This document shows, one piece after another, positions 42,423-51,216 of a stretch of DNA of 64,000 bases. The notes below the pieces were generated by a model, which was not told where the DNA came from, ran no database searches, and saw only the letters and a program-made list of their open reading frames with translations. The stretch's first letter is position 1. Each line of letters begins with the position of its first letter. Made by a program: the position numbers and the translations under genes. The DNA is from Chryseobacterium sp. (GTDB taxonomy: Bacteria; Bacteroidota; Bacteroidia; Flavobacteriales; Weeksellaceae), in contig NZ_VOXE01000001.1 in assembly GCF_008014695.1 (NCBI RefSeq), forward strand, positions 702,528 through 766,527, read 5' to 3'.

Positions 42423-43988
42423 TTATTTTTGATCCAGATATTTCCTGAGGTCAGAGATCCTTTTGATATGCAGGTCATCAGCCTGTTTCCTGCGCATCAT
42501 CAAAGCGTAGGAATTATTGAATCCAAGGGGTTTCAACCATTTGATTCCATACTGTTTCAGGAATTCTGCATTTACATAACCGTAAGTAGTTCCGGCGCTT
42601 TGTGTTACCGCTGAGACGGTTTTCGGGTCAGGCTGCAGTAAAACCAGAAGTCCGGTTCCGGTATATTCAGGATAAAAATCGATGGCATCATTCATCAGGG
42701 CATCAAAACAGATCTTCGTGCCGCCCAAGCCTGTTTTTGTTTCGACCCGGTAGCCGGTGTAGCCTTCGATAAGCATTTTATATATCTCCGCAAGGATGTA
42801 CTGTTCCCCGAAGATCTTTGACCCAATTCTCACGGTTCCGGCGTTTCCGTTCTGCGGATCCCTGTATAATTTAGTGGTCACTAGGAAATCCTTTGCAATT
42901 CTATGGGGCGTCTGATGGAGATGATCTGATCTGTAATTGAGGTCTGTCATCAGCGAATCACTGAATTTCCCGGCCAGGAGATCGAGCGTTTTTTCGAGGT
43001 CAGGAAATTTCTGCAGGGTCTTTGTCTTTATGATGGGTGCTGCATAATAAGGAGGAAATATTTTTCTGTCATCTTCCAGCACATACAAATCAAAGGCCCT
43101 GATCCTGCCGTCGGTAGAATAGCCGCTGATCAGATCCAGGTCGCCTTCAAAAGCTGCTTTGTACATGACCGCATCATTCACCACCTCCGGATGCACGTTT
43201 AGGCCATAAACAGAACGAAGGCCGAGATCTCCGTCCTGTCTTCCCATAAATTCCGGGGTAAAACCGGCTTTGAGTTTATTCTCGGATCCGGTCTTGAACC
43301 AATACCCCGCACCGATCACAACCAGTATCACGGGAAAAATGACCCATAATCTCCGGAGCTGCTGATATCTGATCTTTTGAAAAACAGCGATAAGTTTATC
43401 CAGCAACACCGCCAATAACGCGGCCGGGATTGCTCCCGCCAGAATCATATTGGTATTGTTGAGTGAGATTCCGCCAAAAATAAATTCTCCCAAACCGCCT
43501 GCCGCCACAAATGAAGCCAGCGTTGCCACCCCAACATTGATAACTGCCGCAGTGCGTATTCCCGCAATGATTACCGGCATGGCCAAAGGAATTTTCACTT
43601 TGAAGAGCAGCTGTTTCCGGTTCATTCCCATGGCCTCAGCGGCTTCAATCACCGCCGGATCCACCCCGGTAATTCCCGTATAGGTGTTCCTGATAATCGG
43701 AAGAAGCGCGTAGATCAACAGGGCAACAATTGCCGGCGTGGCGCCAATTCCGAAAACCGGGATCATAAAACCCAGCAAAGCGATGCTCGGAACGGTCTGT
43801 AAAATTCCTGCAATGCCCAATACGGTGCCTGACAGTTTTCTTTTCCGTGCAATGAGAATTCCAAGGGGTACCCCTACGATAATTGCCAGAAGCAATGACA
43901 GAAAAGTCAGCCCAAGATGCTGGGTGATCTGGGTGAGTAATTTTTCGTGCTGGTCTGCCACGAACTGCCAAAAACCCTGCTGTGTCAT
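42423..43988 (-). CDS. ABC transporter permease fused to a circularly permuted substrate-binding domain (EgtU-like)
   Basis: The start at 43988 (MTQQGFWQFVADQHEKLLTQ) overlaps the ATPase stop (ATGA). Residues ~20-215 form a BPD permease with about five helices and the loop VIEAAEAMGMNRKQLLFKVK, ending in FVAAGGLGEFIFGGI. After another membrane segment (LWVIFPVILVVIGAGYWF) comes an OpuCC-type binding domain whose halves are swapped: LKAGFTPEFMGRQDGDLGLR, DLISGYSTDGRIRAFDLYVL, FPPYYAAPIIKT come first, and VRIGSKIFGEQYILAEIYKM, TGLGGTKICFDALMNDAIDF, YPEYTGTGLLVLL, PLGFNNSYALMM come last. OpuC-type proteins carry quaternary ammonium compounds; the neighbouring egt genes point to ergothioneine. 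Confidence 0.85.
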   Translation of the reverse strand: MTQQGFWQFVADQHEKLLTQITQHLGLTFLSLLLAIIVGVPLGILIARKRKLSGTVLGIAGILQTVPSIALLGFMIPVFGIGATPAIVALLIYALLPIIRNTYTGITGVDPAVIEAAEAMGMNRKQLLFKVKIPLAMPVIIAGIRTAAVINVGVATLASFVAAGGLGEFIFGGISLNNTNMILAGAIPAALLAVLLDKLIAVFQKIRYQQLRRLWVIFPVILVVIGAGYWFKTGSENKLKAGFTPEFMGRQDGDLGLRSVYGLNVHPEVVNDAVMYKAAFEGDLDLISGYSTDGRIRAFDLYVLEDDRKIFPPYYAAPIIKTKTLQKFPDLEKTLDLLAGKFSDSLMTDLNYRSDHLHQTPHRIAKDFLVTTKLYRDPQNGNAGTVRIGSKIFGEQYILAEIYKMLIEGYTGYRVETKTGLGGTKICFDALMNDAIDFYPEYTGTGLLVLLQPDPKTVSAVTQSAGTTYGYVNAEFLKQYGIKWLKPLGFNNSYALMMRRKQADDLHIKRISDLRKYLDQK

Positions 43989-44893
43989 ACGGCCTGTAAT
44001 TTTCTGTAACGGTTGAATGCCTGAACCATCTGTTCGTAAGGAGCAGTATTGACCTGATCTGCGCTTAATTTCTGGATAACTGTCCAAATACTGGAGTCTT
44101 CGGGAAAATCCATTTCAAAACCGAGTAGGAAAGGCAACACGTCTTTTACGACCGTGACCTTATATTCCAACAAGAGCCGGTTCGCCGCAAAAAAATCCCT
44201 GACAAAATCATTTTCCGGGCGGTAGAGCATTTCTTTTAAGGTTCCGGTCTGTATGATCTTTCCCTTATCCATCAGACAGATGCGGTGGCCCAGTTCAAAA
44301 GCCTCCTGAACATCGTGCGTAACCAGAACAGTCGTTTTATTCTTCAGTTCTTCCAAAGATTTGAATTCTGCATGAATGCCGGCTTTGGTAATATTGTCCA
44401 GCGCGCCAAAAGGTTCATCCATTAACAGGACGGGAGGATTGGAGATCAACGCCCTTGCGATCCCTACCCTTTGCTGCTGACCGCCGCTTAATTCATTCGG
44501 AAAGCGGGAAAGGAGATGGGTGGAAAGATGGAGTTTGCTTAAAAGTTCTTCCGTACGGTCTTCGGTTTTCTTCCTGTCCCATTTCAGCAGCCTCGGAACC
44601 GTCGCAATATTTTCCCTGACTGTGTAATGGGGAAACAGGCCGGAATTCTGCATGACAAAGCCGATCCCCATTCTTAATTCTTCCGGTTTCCGGTCACGGA
44701 TATTTTTTCCGTCGATCAGAATATTTCCGGAATCGGCTTCAATAAGCCGGTTGATCATTTTCAGGGTCGTTGTTTTTCCACAGCCGCTTGTTCCCAGAAG
44801 CACCAGAATTTCCGCATCATTTGCCTGAAAGGAAATATCATCCACTGCCGGCCTTCCGCCAAAACTCTTCGAAACCGATTCTACTGTGATCAT
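43985..44893 (-). CDS. ABC transporter ATP-binding protein (OpuCA/EgtV-like)
   Basis: The 302-residue ATPase has LGTSGCGKTTTLKMINRLIE (Walker A), GFVMQNSGLFPHYTVRENIA (Q-loop), NELSGGQQQRVGIARALISN (signature), VLLMDEPFGALDNITKA (Walker B) and VLVTHDVQEAFELGHRI (H-loop). This is the QAT/OpuCA subfamily that powers import of betaine-like compounds. The usual tandem CBS domains are missing; a shorter C-terminal tail follows residue ~240. It lies six bases after egtB. Confidence 0.88.
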   Translation of the reverse strand: MITVESVSKSFGGRPAVDDISFQANDAEILVLLGTSGCGKTTTLKMINRLIEADSGNILIDGKNIRDRKPEELRMGIGFVMQNSGLFPHYTVRENIATVPRLLKWDRKKTEDRTEELLSKLHLSTHLLSRFPNELSGGQQQRVGIARALISNPPVLLMDEPFGALDNITKAGIHAEFKSLEELKNKTTVLVTHDVQEAFELGHRICLMDKGKIIQTGTLKEMLYRPENDFVRDFFAANRLLLEYKVTVVKDVLPFLLGFEMDFPEDSSIWTVIQKLSADQVNTAPYEQMVQAFNRYRKLQAV

Positions 44894-44899
44894 GGAATA

Positions 44900-46117
44900 T
44901 TATTTAGCCAGGCGTATTCCTGTGAACTGCCACTGCAGGCCGGTCGGGAAAAAATTCCGGTACGTATTCCTGCTATGGCCAATCGGCGTGGCTACAGAGG
45001 CGCCGCGAAGAACAGTCTGGTTGACCATGAATTTTCCGTTGTATTCGCCAACCGCACCTGCTTCTTTTTTGAATCCCGGATACGGCAGATAGGCAGAATT
45101 GGTCCATTCCCACCTTTTTCCCCAATTAAAATGCGGGGAGGCCACCTCCCACTCTGCTTCGGTTGGCAGGCGCATCTCCTTCCAGGAAGCAAAAGCTGAA
45201 GCTTCAAAGAAATTAATGTGACAGAGTGGTTCATCGGGATTCATTTCCTGCAAACCGTTCAAGGTATATTGCATCCACTTTCCATTGATAAAATGCCAGT
45301 ACAAAGGAGATTTGGCCTGGTTCTGTTTGACCCAGTCCCAGCCTTCGGCATGCCAGTGCCTGAAATCGGAATAGCCTTTCGATTCCATAAATTCCAGATA
45401 TTCTCCGTTGGTCACGAGCTGATCCGAGATCTGGAAATCATTCAGATACACCTTATGTCTTCCCAGTTCGTTATCAAAACAGAAGCCCTCCCCTTCAAAA
45501 CCGATCTCATAGACGCCTTCGGAAAACCCAATCATTTCTGCCTGTTTCCTGAGGTTATTTTCGTTTACGCTCTCCTTTTTATAAGCAGGAAAAAGCGGAT
45601 TATGGCCGAGAATATATTTGATATCCGTCAGTAAGAGTTCCTGATGCTGCTGCTCGTGATTCAGGCCTAACTCCAGCAAAGACTGAATGCGTTCATTCAT
45701 CAGATCGCTCTGAAGAAAATCCCGCATATTTTCATCCACATATTTTCGGTACCGGTAAATATCAGAGACAGAAGGACGGCTCAGGTTTCCTCTGTCAGTA
45801 CGGATTACCCGCGCGCCTACCGTTTCGTAATAACTGTTGAAGACAAAATTATACTGGTCATTAAAGACCTCGTAACCCGGAAAAAAAGGCAGCAGAATAA
45901 ACGTTTCGAAAAACCAGGTGGTATGCCCCAAATGCCATTTGGGAGGGCTTACATCAACAATGGGCTGCACTACGTAATCCTCGATTTCCAATGGTCTGCA
46001 AATCTCAACGGAATGGTCGCGGACAGCTGAAAACCGCTGTCCCCAGTCCTGATAAGTTTCAGATTTCTGCATTACTGAATTTGATTTCATATTCATCATT
46101 TTAATTATACCTGCCAT
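44900..46117 (-). CDS. egtB: Ergothioneine synthase EgtB (iron-dependent sulfoxide synthase)
   Basis: The ~405-residue protein has an N-terminal DinB-type domain with metal ligands (PPKWHLGHTTWFFETFILLP; LGLNHEQQHQELLLTDIKYI giving HxxxHxE) and a C-terminal FGE-sulfatase domain (VYLNDFQISDQLVTNGEYLE, RLPTEAEWEVA, VLRGASVATPIGHSRNTYRN). EgtB joins hercynine to a thiol (cysteine or gamma-glutamylcysteine) with oxygen. The longest start overlaps egtD by 13 bases; Met 7, 8 or 10 are also possible starts. EgtA and EgtC are absent from the window, consistent with direct use of cysteine. Confidence 0.9.
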   Translation of the reverse strand: MAGIIKMMNMKSNSVMQKSETYQDWGQRFSAVRDHSVEICRPLEIEDYVVQPIVDVSPPKWHLGHTTWFFETFILLPFFPGYEVFNDQYNFVFNSYYETVGARVIRTDRGNLSRPSVSDIYRYRKYVDENMRDFLQSDLMNERIQSLLELGLNHEQQHQELLLTDIKYILGHNPLFPAYKKESVNENNLRKQAEMIGFSEGVYEIGFEGEGFCFDNELGRHKVYLNDFQISDQLVTNGEYLEFMESKGYSDFRHWHAEGWDWVKQNQAKSPLYWHFINGKWMQYTLNGLQEMNPDEPLCHINFFEASAFASWKEMRLPTEAEWEVASPHFNWGKRWEWTNSAYLPYPGFKKEAGAVGEYNGKFMVNQTVLRGASVATPIGHSRNTYRNFFPTGLQWQFTGIRLAK

Positions 46118-47085
46118 ACAGAATCTACAAACCAGTTTTTAGAATCTGCTATCTGTGAACGGATCTGAAACCCGGCACTCTTTGCCATTTCCATAATCTG
46201 TCCGGGAGAGAATTTCTGAGAGACTTCCATATCGATCAACTCATTTTCACCAAAAGCAATCTCCTCATCACCTATACGGACGACCTGCGCAGTGAGGCTC
46301 ACGAGATAACTCCGGCACGCCCCTGAGACCGGATCGTAGGTCTGGTAATGCTGAAACTGATCCAGATTAAAATCCGCATCCAGTTCATTGTTCATCCTCG
46401 AAAGCAGATTGAGGTTGAAGGCGGCTGTGATACCGGCCGCATCGTTATAGGCATTAAGCACTGTATGCGGATTCTTCATTAAATCGAAACCGATTACAAA
46501 CAAATCACCCGGATTCAGCCGTCTTCTGACTTCCCGGCAGAAATTGTTTGCTTCTCCGATCTCCATATTCCCAATATTCCCTCCCAGGAAAAACACCACT
46601 TTTCTTCGGACTGAGAGTCCGGCAGCTTTATCCAGCATACTGAAGTATTCGCCTTCCAATGGCACCACTTTTAATTCGGGCATCTTATTCTGAAGTTCTT
46701 CATTCAGAACCGAAAGAATGTTTCCCGAAATATCGACCGGAATATAGGTGAAATCCGTTTCGCGTTCAACAAGATACTGTAAAAGGTAGACGGACTTCAT
46801 GCCGTCACCTGCACCCAGTTCTATGAGGTCAAAAGCGCTATCCTTATAAAAGACCGCTTCTGCAATCTCCCCTGTTCTGTTCCTGAAAACATCCAGTTCG
46901 CAGGCGGTGAGATAATATTCAGGCATCTGCATGATCTGCTGAAACAGCTGATCCCCTTCCTTATCATAAAAATATTTTGAAAACAGCCTTTTCGGCGAAC
47001 TTTTTAAACCGTTCAACACATCGGCCCGAAAATTATCAATTAATGGAGTACTGATCTGAGCATCTGCAGATTGCGATAAATTCAT
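46105..47085 (-). CDS. egtD: L-histidine N-alpha-methyltransferase EgtD
   Basis: The 326-residue enzyme shows the EgtD pattern: LFSKYFYDKEGDQLFQQIMQ, MPEYYLTACELDVF, FDLIELGAGDGMKSVYLLQ (SAM-binding), VVFFLGGNIGNM and LNPGDLFVIGFDLMKNPHTV. It makes hercynine from histidine with three methyl groups from SAM, the first step of ergothioneine synthesis. It is the first gene of the five-gene operon. Confidence 0.92.
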   Translation of the reverse strand: MNLSQSADAQISTPLIDNFRADVLNGLKSSPKRLFSKYFYDKEGDQLFQQIMQMPEYYLTACELDVFRNRTGEIAEAVFYKDSAFDLIELGAGDGMKSVYLLQYLVERETDFTYIPVDISGNILSVLNEELQNKMPELKVVPLEGEYFSMLDKAAGLSVRRKVVFFLGGNIGNMEIGEANNFCREVRRRLNPGDLFVIGFDLMKNPHTVLNAYNDAAGITAAFNLNLLSRMNNELDADFNLDQFQHYQTYDPVSGACRSYLVSLTAQVVRIGDEEIAFGENELIDMEVSQKFSPGQIMEMAKSAGFQIRSQIADSKNWFVDSVWQV

Positions 47086-47260
47086 ATTTCTTACCTTTAA
47101 TTCGACTTAATACAACTTTCCTGCCGCCACCGGCGTTACTTTCCCATAAAAGTATGTGGTTTAACAATACTATGCAATATAAAAATGCGTTTTATTTTGA
47201 GTTTGATGAAGGATGCTGGACGAGGATGTTCAATTTTTATCATAAACATTAAAAAAACAG

Positions 47261-47758
47261 ATGATGACAAAAAGCACCCTGATGGAAATGAATAATGTGG
47301 GGATCGTTGTAGCATCCCTGGACAAAGCCATTTCATTTTTCAAGGAAATCGGCCTGACCCTGGAAGGACGCGGACGGGTTGAAGGTGAATGGGCAGGACG
47401 TGTAACCGGACTCGGCGACCAGTCGGTGGAAGTAGCGATGATGGTTACACCAGACGGACACAGCCGGCTTGAACTTTCACAGTTCATCACTCCGCCTGTG
47501 GTATCCGACCACAGAACCGCACCCGTTAACGCACTGGGTTATCTCAGGGTGATGTTCCGGGTGGATCACCTTGACGAACTCTTGCCAAGACTTCTGAAGC
47601 ACGGTGCGGAGATGGTCGGCGAAGTGGTGAATTACGAGAACATTTACCGGCTTTGCTATATCCGCGGGCCAGAAGGACTTCTTATAGGGTTAGCCGAACA
47701 ACTCGGCACCAAAACGCAGCAGGATGTTCTGGAAAATCCTGAAAACGAAAGGCTCTGA
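47261..47758 (+). CDS. VOC family (glyoxalase/bleomycin-resistance-like) protein
   Basis: The 165-residue protein has two beta-alpha-beta-beta-beta modules: MEMNNVGIVVASLDKAISFF with FKEIGLTLEGRGRVEGEW, and VNALGYLRVMFRVDHLDELL with LCYIRGPEGLLIGLAEQLG. The final Glu is a typical metal ligand. It may be an isomerase, dioxygenase or drug-binding protein; function unknown. Start: two ATG/Met codons in a row (47261, 47264) are both possible. Confidence 0.85.
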   Translation: MMTKSTLMEMNNVGIVVASLDKAISFFKEIGLTLEGRGRVEGEWAGRVTGLGDQSVEVAMMVTPDGHSRLELSQFITPPVVSDHRTAPVNALGYLRVMFRVDHLDELLPRLLKHGAEMVGEVVNYENIYRLCYIRGPEGLLIGLAEQLGTKTQQDVLENPENERL

Positions 47759-47775
47759 AAGGTCTGCAAAAACGG

Positions 47776-48333
47776 TCAGACGGTTTCGTCCGCAGGTTTG
47801 TAGGACAGAATTACTGCACCGCTCGTGAATGTTTGTGTCCTGATGAGGGTAAGAGCCGTCCTGGTGCGGATATTTTCAAACAGCAGCAACCCATTTCCTG
47901 CAATCAGCGGGTGAACACAGATCTGGTATTCATCGATCAGGCGAAGTTCCGCAAGCTGGCTCATTAAACTCCGGCTGCCGATAAAAATGTCTTTGCCGGG
48001 CTGCCGCTTTAATTCCTTCACCGTTTCTCCCAGCGGCCGGTCAGCAATTTGCGCACTGGCCCAGCCGGTATCCGTAAGTTCATGCGAAAAGACCAGTTTG
48101 GGTATCTGATCCATCGCCACTGCAAATTCGTCCATTGACGGATTTCCCGAGGGGTTTATGAGCAGCATCTGCCAGTACTGCATCAGTTCATAAGTGATTC
48201 TGCCGTACAGGATCACCCCTGCATTCCTCAACAGTTGCGAATAATGCTGATGAATCTCTTCGTCCGGCGATATTGCGGTATGATCGCAGTATCCATCCAG
48301 GGTCATGTTGATGGCCACAATAACCTTTCTCAT
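47776..48333 (-). CDS. Dihydrofolate reductase-like (RibD C-terminal) protein
   Basis: The start MRKVIVAINMTLDGYCDH at 48333 is the usual opening of this family; Met at 48372 is also possible. The ~185-residue protein has GVILYGRITYELMQYW, KLVFSHELTDTGWASAQI, GKDIFIGSRSLMSQLAELRL and VHPLIAGNGLLLFENI. This matches the RibD-C/YwjB-like family of NADPH-dependent reductases, which are not the housekeeping DHFR. Substrate unknown. Convergent with the VOC gene. Confidence 0.85.
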   Translation of the reverse strand: MRKVIVAINMTLDGYCDHTAISPDEEIHQHYSQLLRNAGVILYGRITYELMQYWQMLLINPSGNPSMDEFAVAMDQIPKLVFSHELTDTGWASAQIADRPLGETVKELKRQPGKDIFIGSRSLMSQLAELRLIDEYQICVHPLIAGNGLLLFENIRTRTALTLIRTQTFTSGAVILSYKPADETV

Positions 48334-48563
48334 GTCGGTATGTTCGCCTGACTGTTTTCTGTTGTCTGCCATGCTGTGATATTTTAGTACAATAAAATTA
48401 ATCATTTTTTTAAACAGACTGTATTTTGGTGATGAGCTGTTAAGTTGCGGGGTGCGAGGAAAGAGAGCAAAAGGCAAATGGTACACTTCGGTTTCGCTCA
48501 GTGTATGGAATTTAAATATATTATTATGCTAATATTAAAGTAAGCAGCCTAACCTCTTAGTTA

Positions 48564-49742
48564 TTATTTTTTGGAAATTCCGGGGATAAACGGTTTTTTC
48601 TCGATCAGCATCTTGAGCACCGCGACCCAAACCGTAGAAAGCAAAAGCGACAGACAGGTGATTCCAAGACCCGATTTATAAAGGCTGAATTCAATAATCC
48701 CGGTTTTGTAAGCAATGGAGAGCGCCAGGATCCCGAACTCCCCGGTCTGGGAGAGCAGTGCCCCTCCGTACCAGCTGTCCTTCCAGCTGTATTTAAGCAG
48801 CCGGAAGATGATGGCAGACATCAGGCTGTTGCTGACCAGGACAAAAAAGGTCCCGACAAGAATGATTTCCCAATGCGAATACAGGTAGGCAATATCGAGC
48901 CTCAACCCAATGGACACAAAGAAAAGGGTAACAAAAAAAACCTTGAAGGGCAGCAGGGAATGTTCGAGCCAGTGAAACAGCCTGACCCTGCCTACAATGA
49001 CACCGGCGATGAAGCTGCCAAACGCGCTGGTTAAACCGATGCTTTCCGCAAGCAGACCGAAGCCCAGACAGATAAACAGGCCTGTAAAGACCTGGAGGTC
49101 GTGGTCATTTTCAATATTCCGGAAAAATGCCGGCAGCCTGATCTCCTGGGTATTCCTTATTTTTCTGAGCACCATGAAAATAGCGATACAGCCGATCACC
49201 GGAAATACCATATTCATGAAACTGAGATCCGGAGTATTCAAAGCTTTCAGCAATGCCAGCGCGGGCGCAAGAAGCAGGTCCTGGAAGATGAGCATATTCA
49301 GGATCATGATTCCGAAGGCTGTTTTCAAAGTATGGTGTTTCTTTAAAAACTCGCTGACAACAGCAGTACTGTTAAATACGAAAAGTATCGCCACAAGGAT
49401 GATGCTGTTGGCGGAAAGTCCGGTGAGCTGCCCCACTAAAATAGCACATCCTATACTCAGGATTATTTTCATGCCTTGGGCGATCACCGGCTTGATCAGT
49501 AAGCTCCGGTTATCCGGAACATTGATTTCCATTCCGAGAAAGAACATGAGGATCAGAATCCCGATTTCACCCACGACCTCTATGTCATGCGGCTGTACAA
49601 AAACTGCCGAACCATAAGGTCCGAGCACAATGCCGGCGATAATATAAGCGATGAGGTAAGGCTGGTTGAATTTCTTCAGCAGAAACATGATTCCCAGTGT
49701 CGTAAGGCACAAAATACAGATCGACCACAACAATTCATTCAT
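48564..49742 (-). CDS. Monovalent cation:proton antiporter, CPA2 family (Kef/NapA-like)
   Basis: The 392-residue membrane protein has about twelve helices, for example FNQPYLIAYIIAGIVLGPYG, FLGMEINV and FGSFIAGVIVGR. It has no C-terminal TrkA-N domain, so it is closer to ungated NapA-like exchangers than to full Kef channels. It probably exchanges Na+ or K+ for protons in pH or salt control. It is a single gene on the minus strand with a strong terminator upstream. Confidence 0.88.
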   Translation of the reverse strand: MNELLWSICILCLTTLGIMFLLKKFNQPYLIAYIIAGIVLGPYGSAVFVQPHDIEVVGEIGILILMFFLGMEINVPDNRSLLIKPVIAQGMKIILSIGCAILVGQLTGLSANSIILVAILFVFNSTAVVSEFLKKHHTLKTAFGIMILNMLIFQDLLLAPALALLKALNTPDLSFMNMVFPVIGCIAIFMVLRKIRNTQEIRLPAFFRNIENDHDLQVFTGLFICLGFGLLAESIGLTSAFGSFIAGVIVGRVRLFHWLEHSLLPFKVFFVTLFFVSIGLRLDIAYLYSHWEIILVGTFFVLVSNSLMSAIIFRLLKYSWKDSWYGGALLSQTGEFGILALSIAYKTGIIEFSLYKSGLGITCLSLLLSTVWVAVLKMLIEKKPFIPGISKK

Positions 49743-49793
49743 AGCACGCTCTTTTAAAAACTGAAGTTACCACAATCATTTCGAATATCAAGA

Positions 49794-49827
49794 AAAAATG
49801 GTTTTCCTGATCAGGAAAACCATTTTT
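49794..49827. terminator. Palindromic terminator
   Basis: aaaaatggttttcctga and its exact reverse complement form a perfect 17-pair inverted repeat with A and T ends. It ends the Hsp20 gene on the minus strand. Confidence 0.85.
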
Positions 49828-49844
49828 GGCAGGTGCGTTCACCA

Positions 49845-50300
49845 TTACTGAATCTCGATCAACCGCGGAGCCTGTTTTTTAACCTCCTCGGTTTTCGGGA
49901 TCATCAGTTTTAAAACGCCGTTTTTGTATCTGGCTTCGATGTGTTCCTCGTCCACCACATTTTTTGCGAGTTCGAAGCTGCGCTGGAACGCCTGATAGCT
50001 GAATTCTTTACGGGTGTACCGGTCATTACTCTCTTCCTTCTGGTCATTTCTGGAAGAAGAGATCGTGAGGAGATTGCCGTCGAGGGTAATCCGAAAATCC
50101 TCTTTCTCCATTCCTGGTGCTGCGACTTCCACTTCAAAACTTTCCGGATTTTCTTTAATGTTTACAGACGGAAGGGTACTGTAAGCGGAAGAAAAATTGT
50201 TGCTGCCCCAGTTAAAAAGTTCGCGGCTGAATAAGTCATCGAACAGGGTACCTGGATTTGCAGGGAGCAAACTGCCATTGTTTCTTTTTACGAGTGACAT
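49845..50300 (-). CDS. Small heat shock protein (Hsp20/alpha-crystallin)
   Basis: The 151-residue chaperone has the alpha-crystallin domain (residues ~45-140): VNIKENPESFEVEVAAPGME, KEDFRITLDGNLLTISSS and YKNGVLKLMIPKTEE (the A-x-x-x-n-G-v-L motif). The tail PRLIEIQ gives an I-x-I-like anchor. It holds unfolded proteins during heat or other stress. Single-gene unit. Confidence 0.93.
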   Translation of the reverse strand: MSLVKRNNGSLLPANPGTLFDDLFSRELFNWGSNNFSSAYSTLPSVNIKENPESFEVEVAAPGMEKEDFRITLDGNLLTISSSRNDQKEESNDRYTRKEFSYQAFQRSFELAKNVVDEEHIEARYKNGVLKLMIPKTEEVKKQAPRLIEIQ

Positions 50301-50602
50301 AACTTAAACGGTTTTAAATGGTTAAACAATAATTTAATGATCACATTTCAGAATTTACAAACAATATACCAGGACTTAAACTGGAAAAAATGACATTCTG
50401 CACGTGAAAAACTGTCAGAAATGTGACAGATCATTCGAAGCGTTGCGGGTGTAAGAAGAGCGTCTTCTTTAGGGTTCTGGTATCGAACGTATTACCGACG
50501 GCGTCACCCAGACTGACCTCAATTGATTGCATTCCCGGAATACACGTCAGCATCTGACGCATCCCCGGTCTACATTCGGTCCATCAAAAATAAATTAACA
50601 TC
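50301..50602. other. Intergenic region between divergent Hsp20 and M15 peptidase genes
   Basis: Contains aagaaga gcg tcttctt (inverted repeat at ~50453-50469) and TACATTCG at 50571, close to the TAnnTTTG -7 box, 32 bases before the M15 start. Nothing else is recognised. Confidence 0.4.
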
Positions 50603-51103
50603 ATGGACAAAATCACTTTACAAAGGACAGAAAAACTTCATCCCCTTGTACGCGGAGAAGTAAAACAGATTATTGAGGCATGCAACGCTGCACTAAACGG
50701 CCGCGCTAAAGTAAGGGTCACCCAGGGACTAAGGACTTTGGCTGAACAGTCGGCAATTTATGCCATGGGCAGAACCCAACCGGGCAAAAAAGTCACCAAT
50801 GCCGGCCCCGGACAGAGCATTCACAATTATGGACTTGCGGTGGATATCTGCCTGATCATTGACGGTAAAGCAGCCAGCTGGGATACCGCAAAAGACTGGG
50901 ATCAGGACCAGGTAGCCGACTGGAATGAATGTGTGAAAATATTCGCCCGCTACGGTTGGGACTGGGGCGGGAACTGGAAGAAATTCAAAGATCTCCCCCA
51001 CTTTGAAAAAAGGATGATTACATTCGGAAATTCCCAGGTACGGTGCACGTGGAGGGTTCTGTCAAAAATGGCAAAAGATAAAGCCGGCTATGTAAAAGGA
51101 TAA
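50603..51103 (+). CDS. M15 family peptidase (endolysin/VanY-like)
   Basis: The 166-residue protein has the M15 zinc motifs: VTQGLRTLAEQSAIYAMGR, GPGQSIHNYGLAVDICLI (H-x6-D), WGGNWKKFKDLPHFEK (H at the second site). It resembles phage-type L-alanyl-D-glutamate peptidases that cut peptidoglycan cross-bridges or stems. No signal peptide is visible, so it would need another way to reach the wall: phage-like lysis, or delivery by a contractile or other system. It opens the plus-strand block that leads into the toxin locus. Confidence 0.88.
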   Translation: MDKITLQRTEKLHPLVRGEVKQIIEACNAALNGRAKVRVTQGLRTLAEQSAIYAMGRTQPGKKVTNAGPGQSIHNYGLAVDICLIIDGKAASWDTAKDWDQDQVADWNECVKIFARYGWDWGGNWKKFKDLPHFEKRMITFGNSQVRCTWRVLSKMAKDKAGYVKG

Positions 51104-51185
51104 TGTGCCGCTCTTCTGACTGCGGAAAAAAATGAAACTTTGAAATACCATCCAGATCACGACAGCTTCTGTCGCAGCCTCCTTC

Positions 51186-51193
51186 TACATTTG
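51186..51193 (+). promoter_or_regulatory. -7 box for the patatin gene
   Basis: TACATTTG matches TAnnTTTG exactly, 23 bases before the ATG at 51217. Confidence 0.5.
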
Positions 51194-51216
51194 TCCCATC
51201 ACTAAAAACAACAGCA

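Noticed and set aside
50603..51103. Prophage remnant from the endolysin-like M15 gene
   Set aside because: No holin, tail, capsid or integrase gene lies nearby, so phage origin is not supported.
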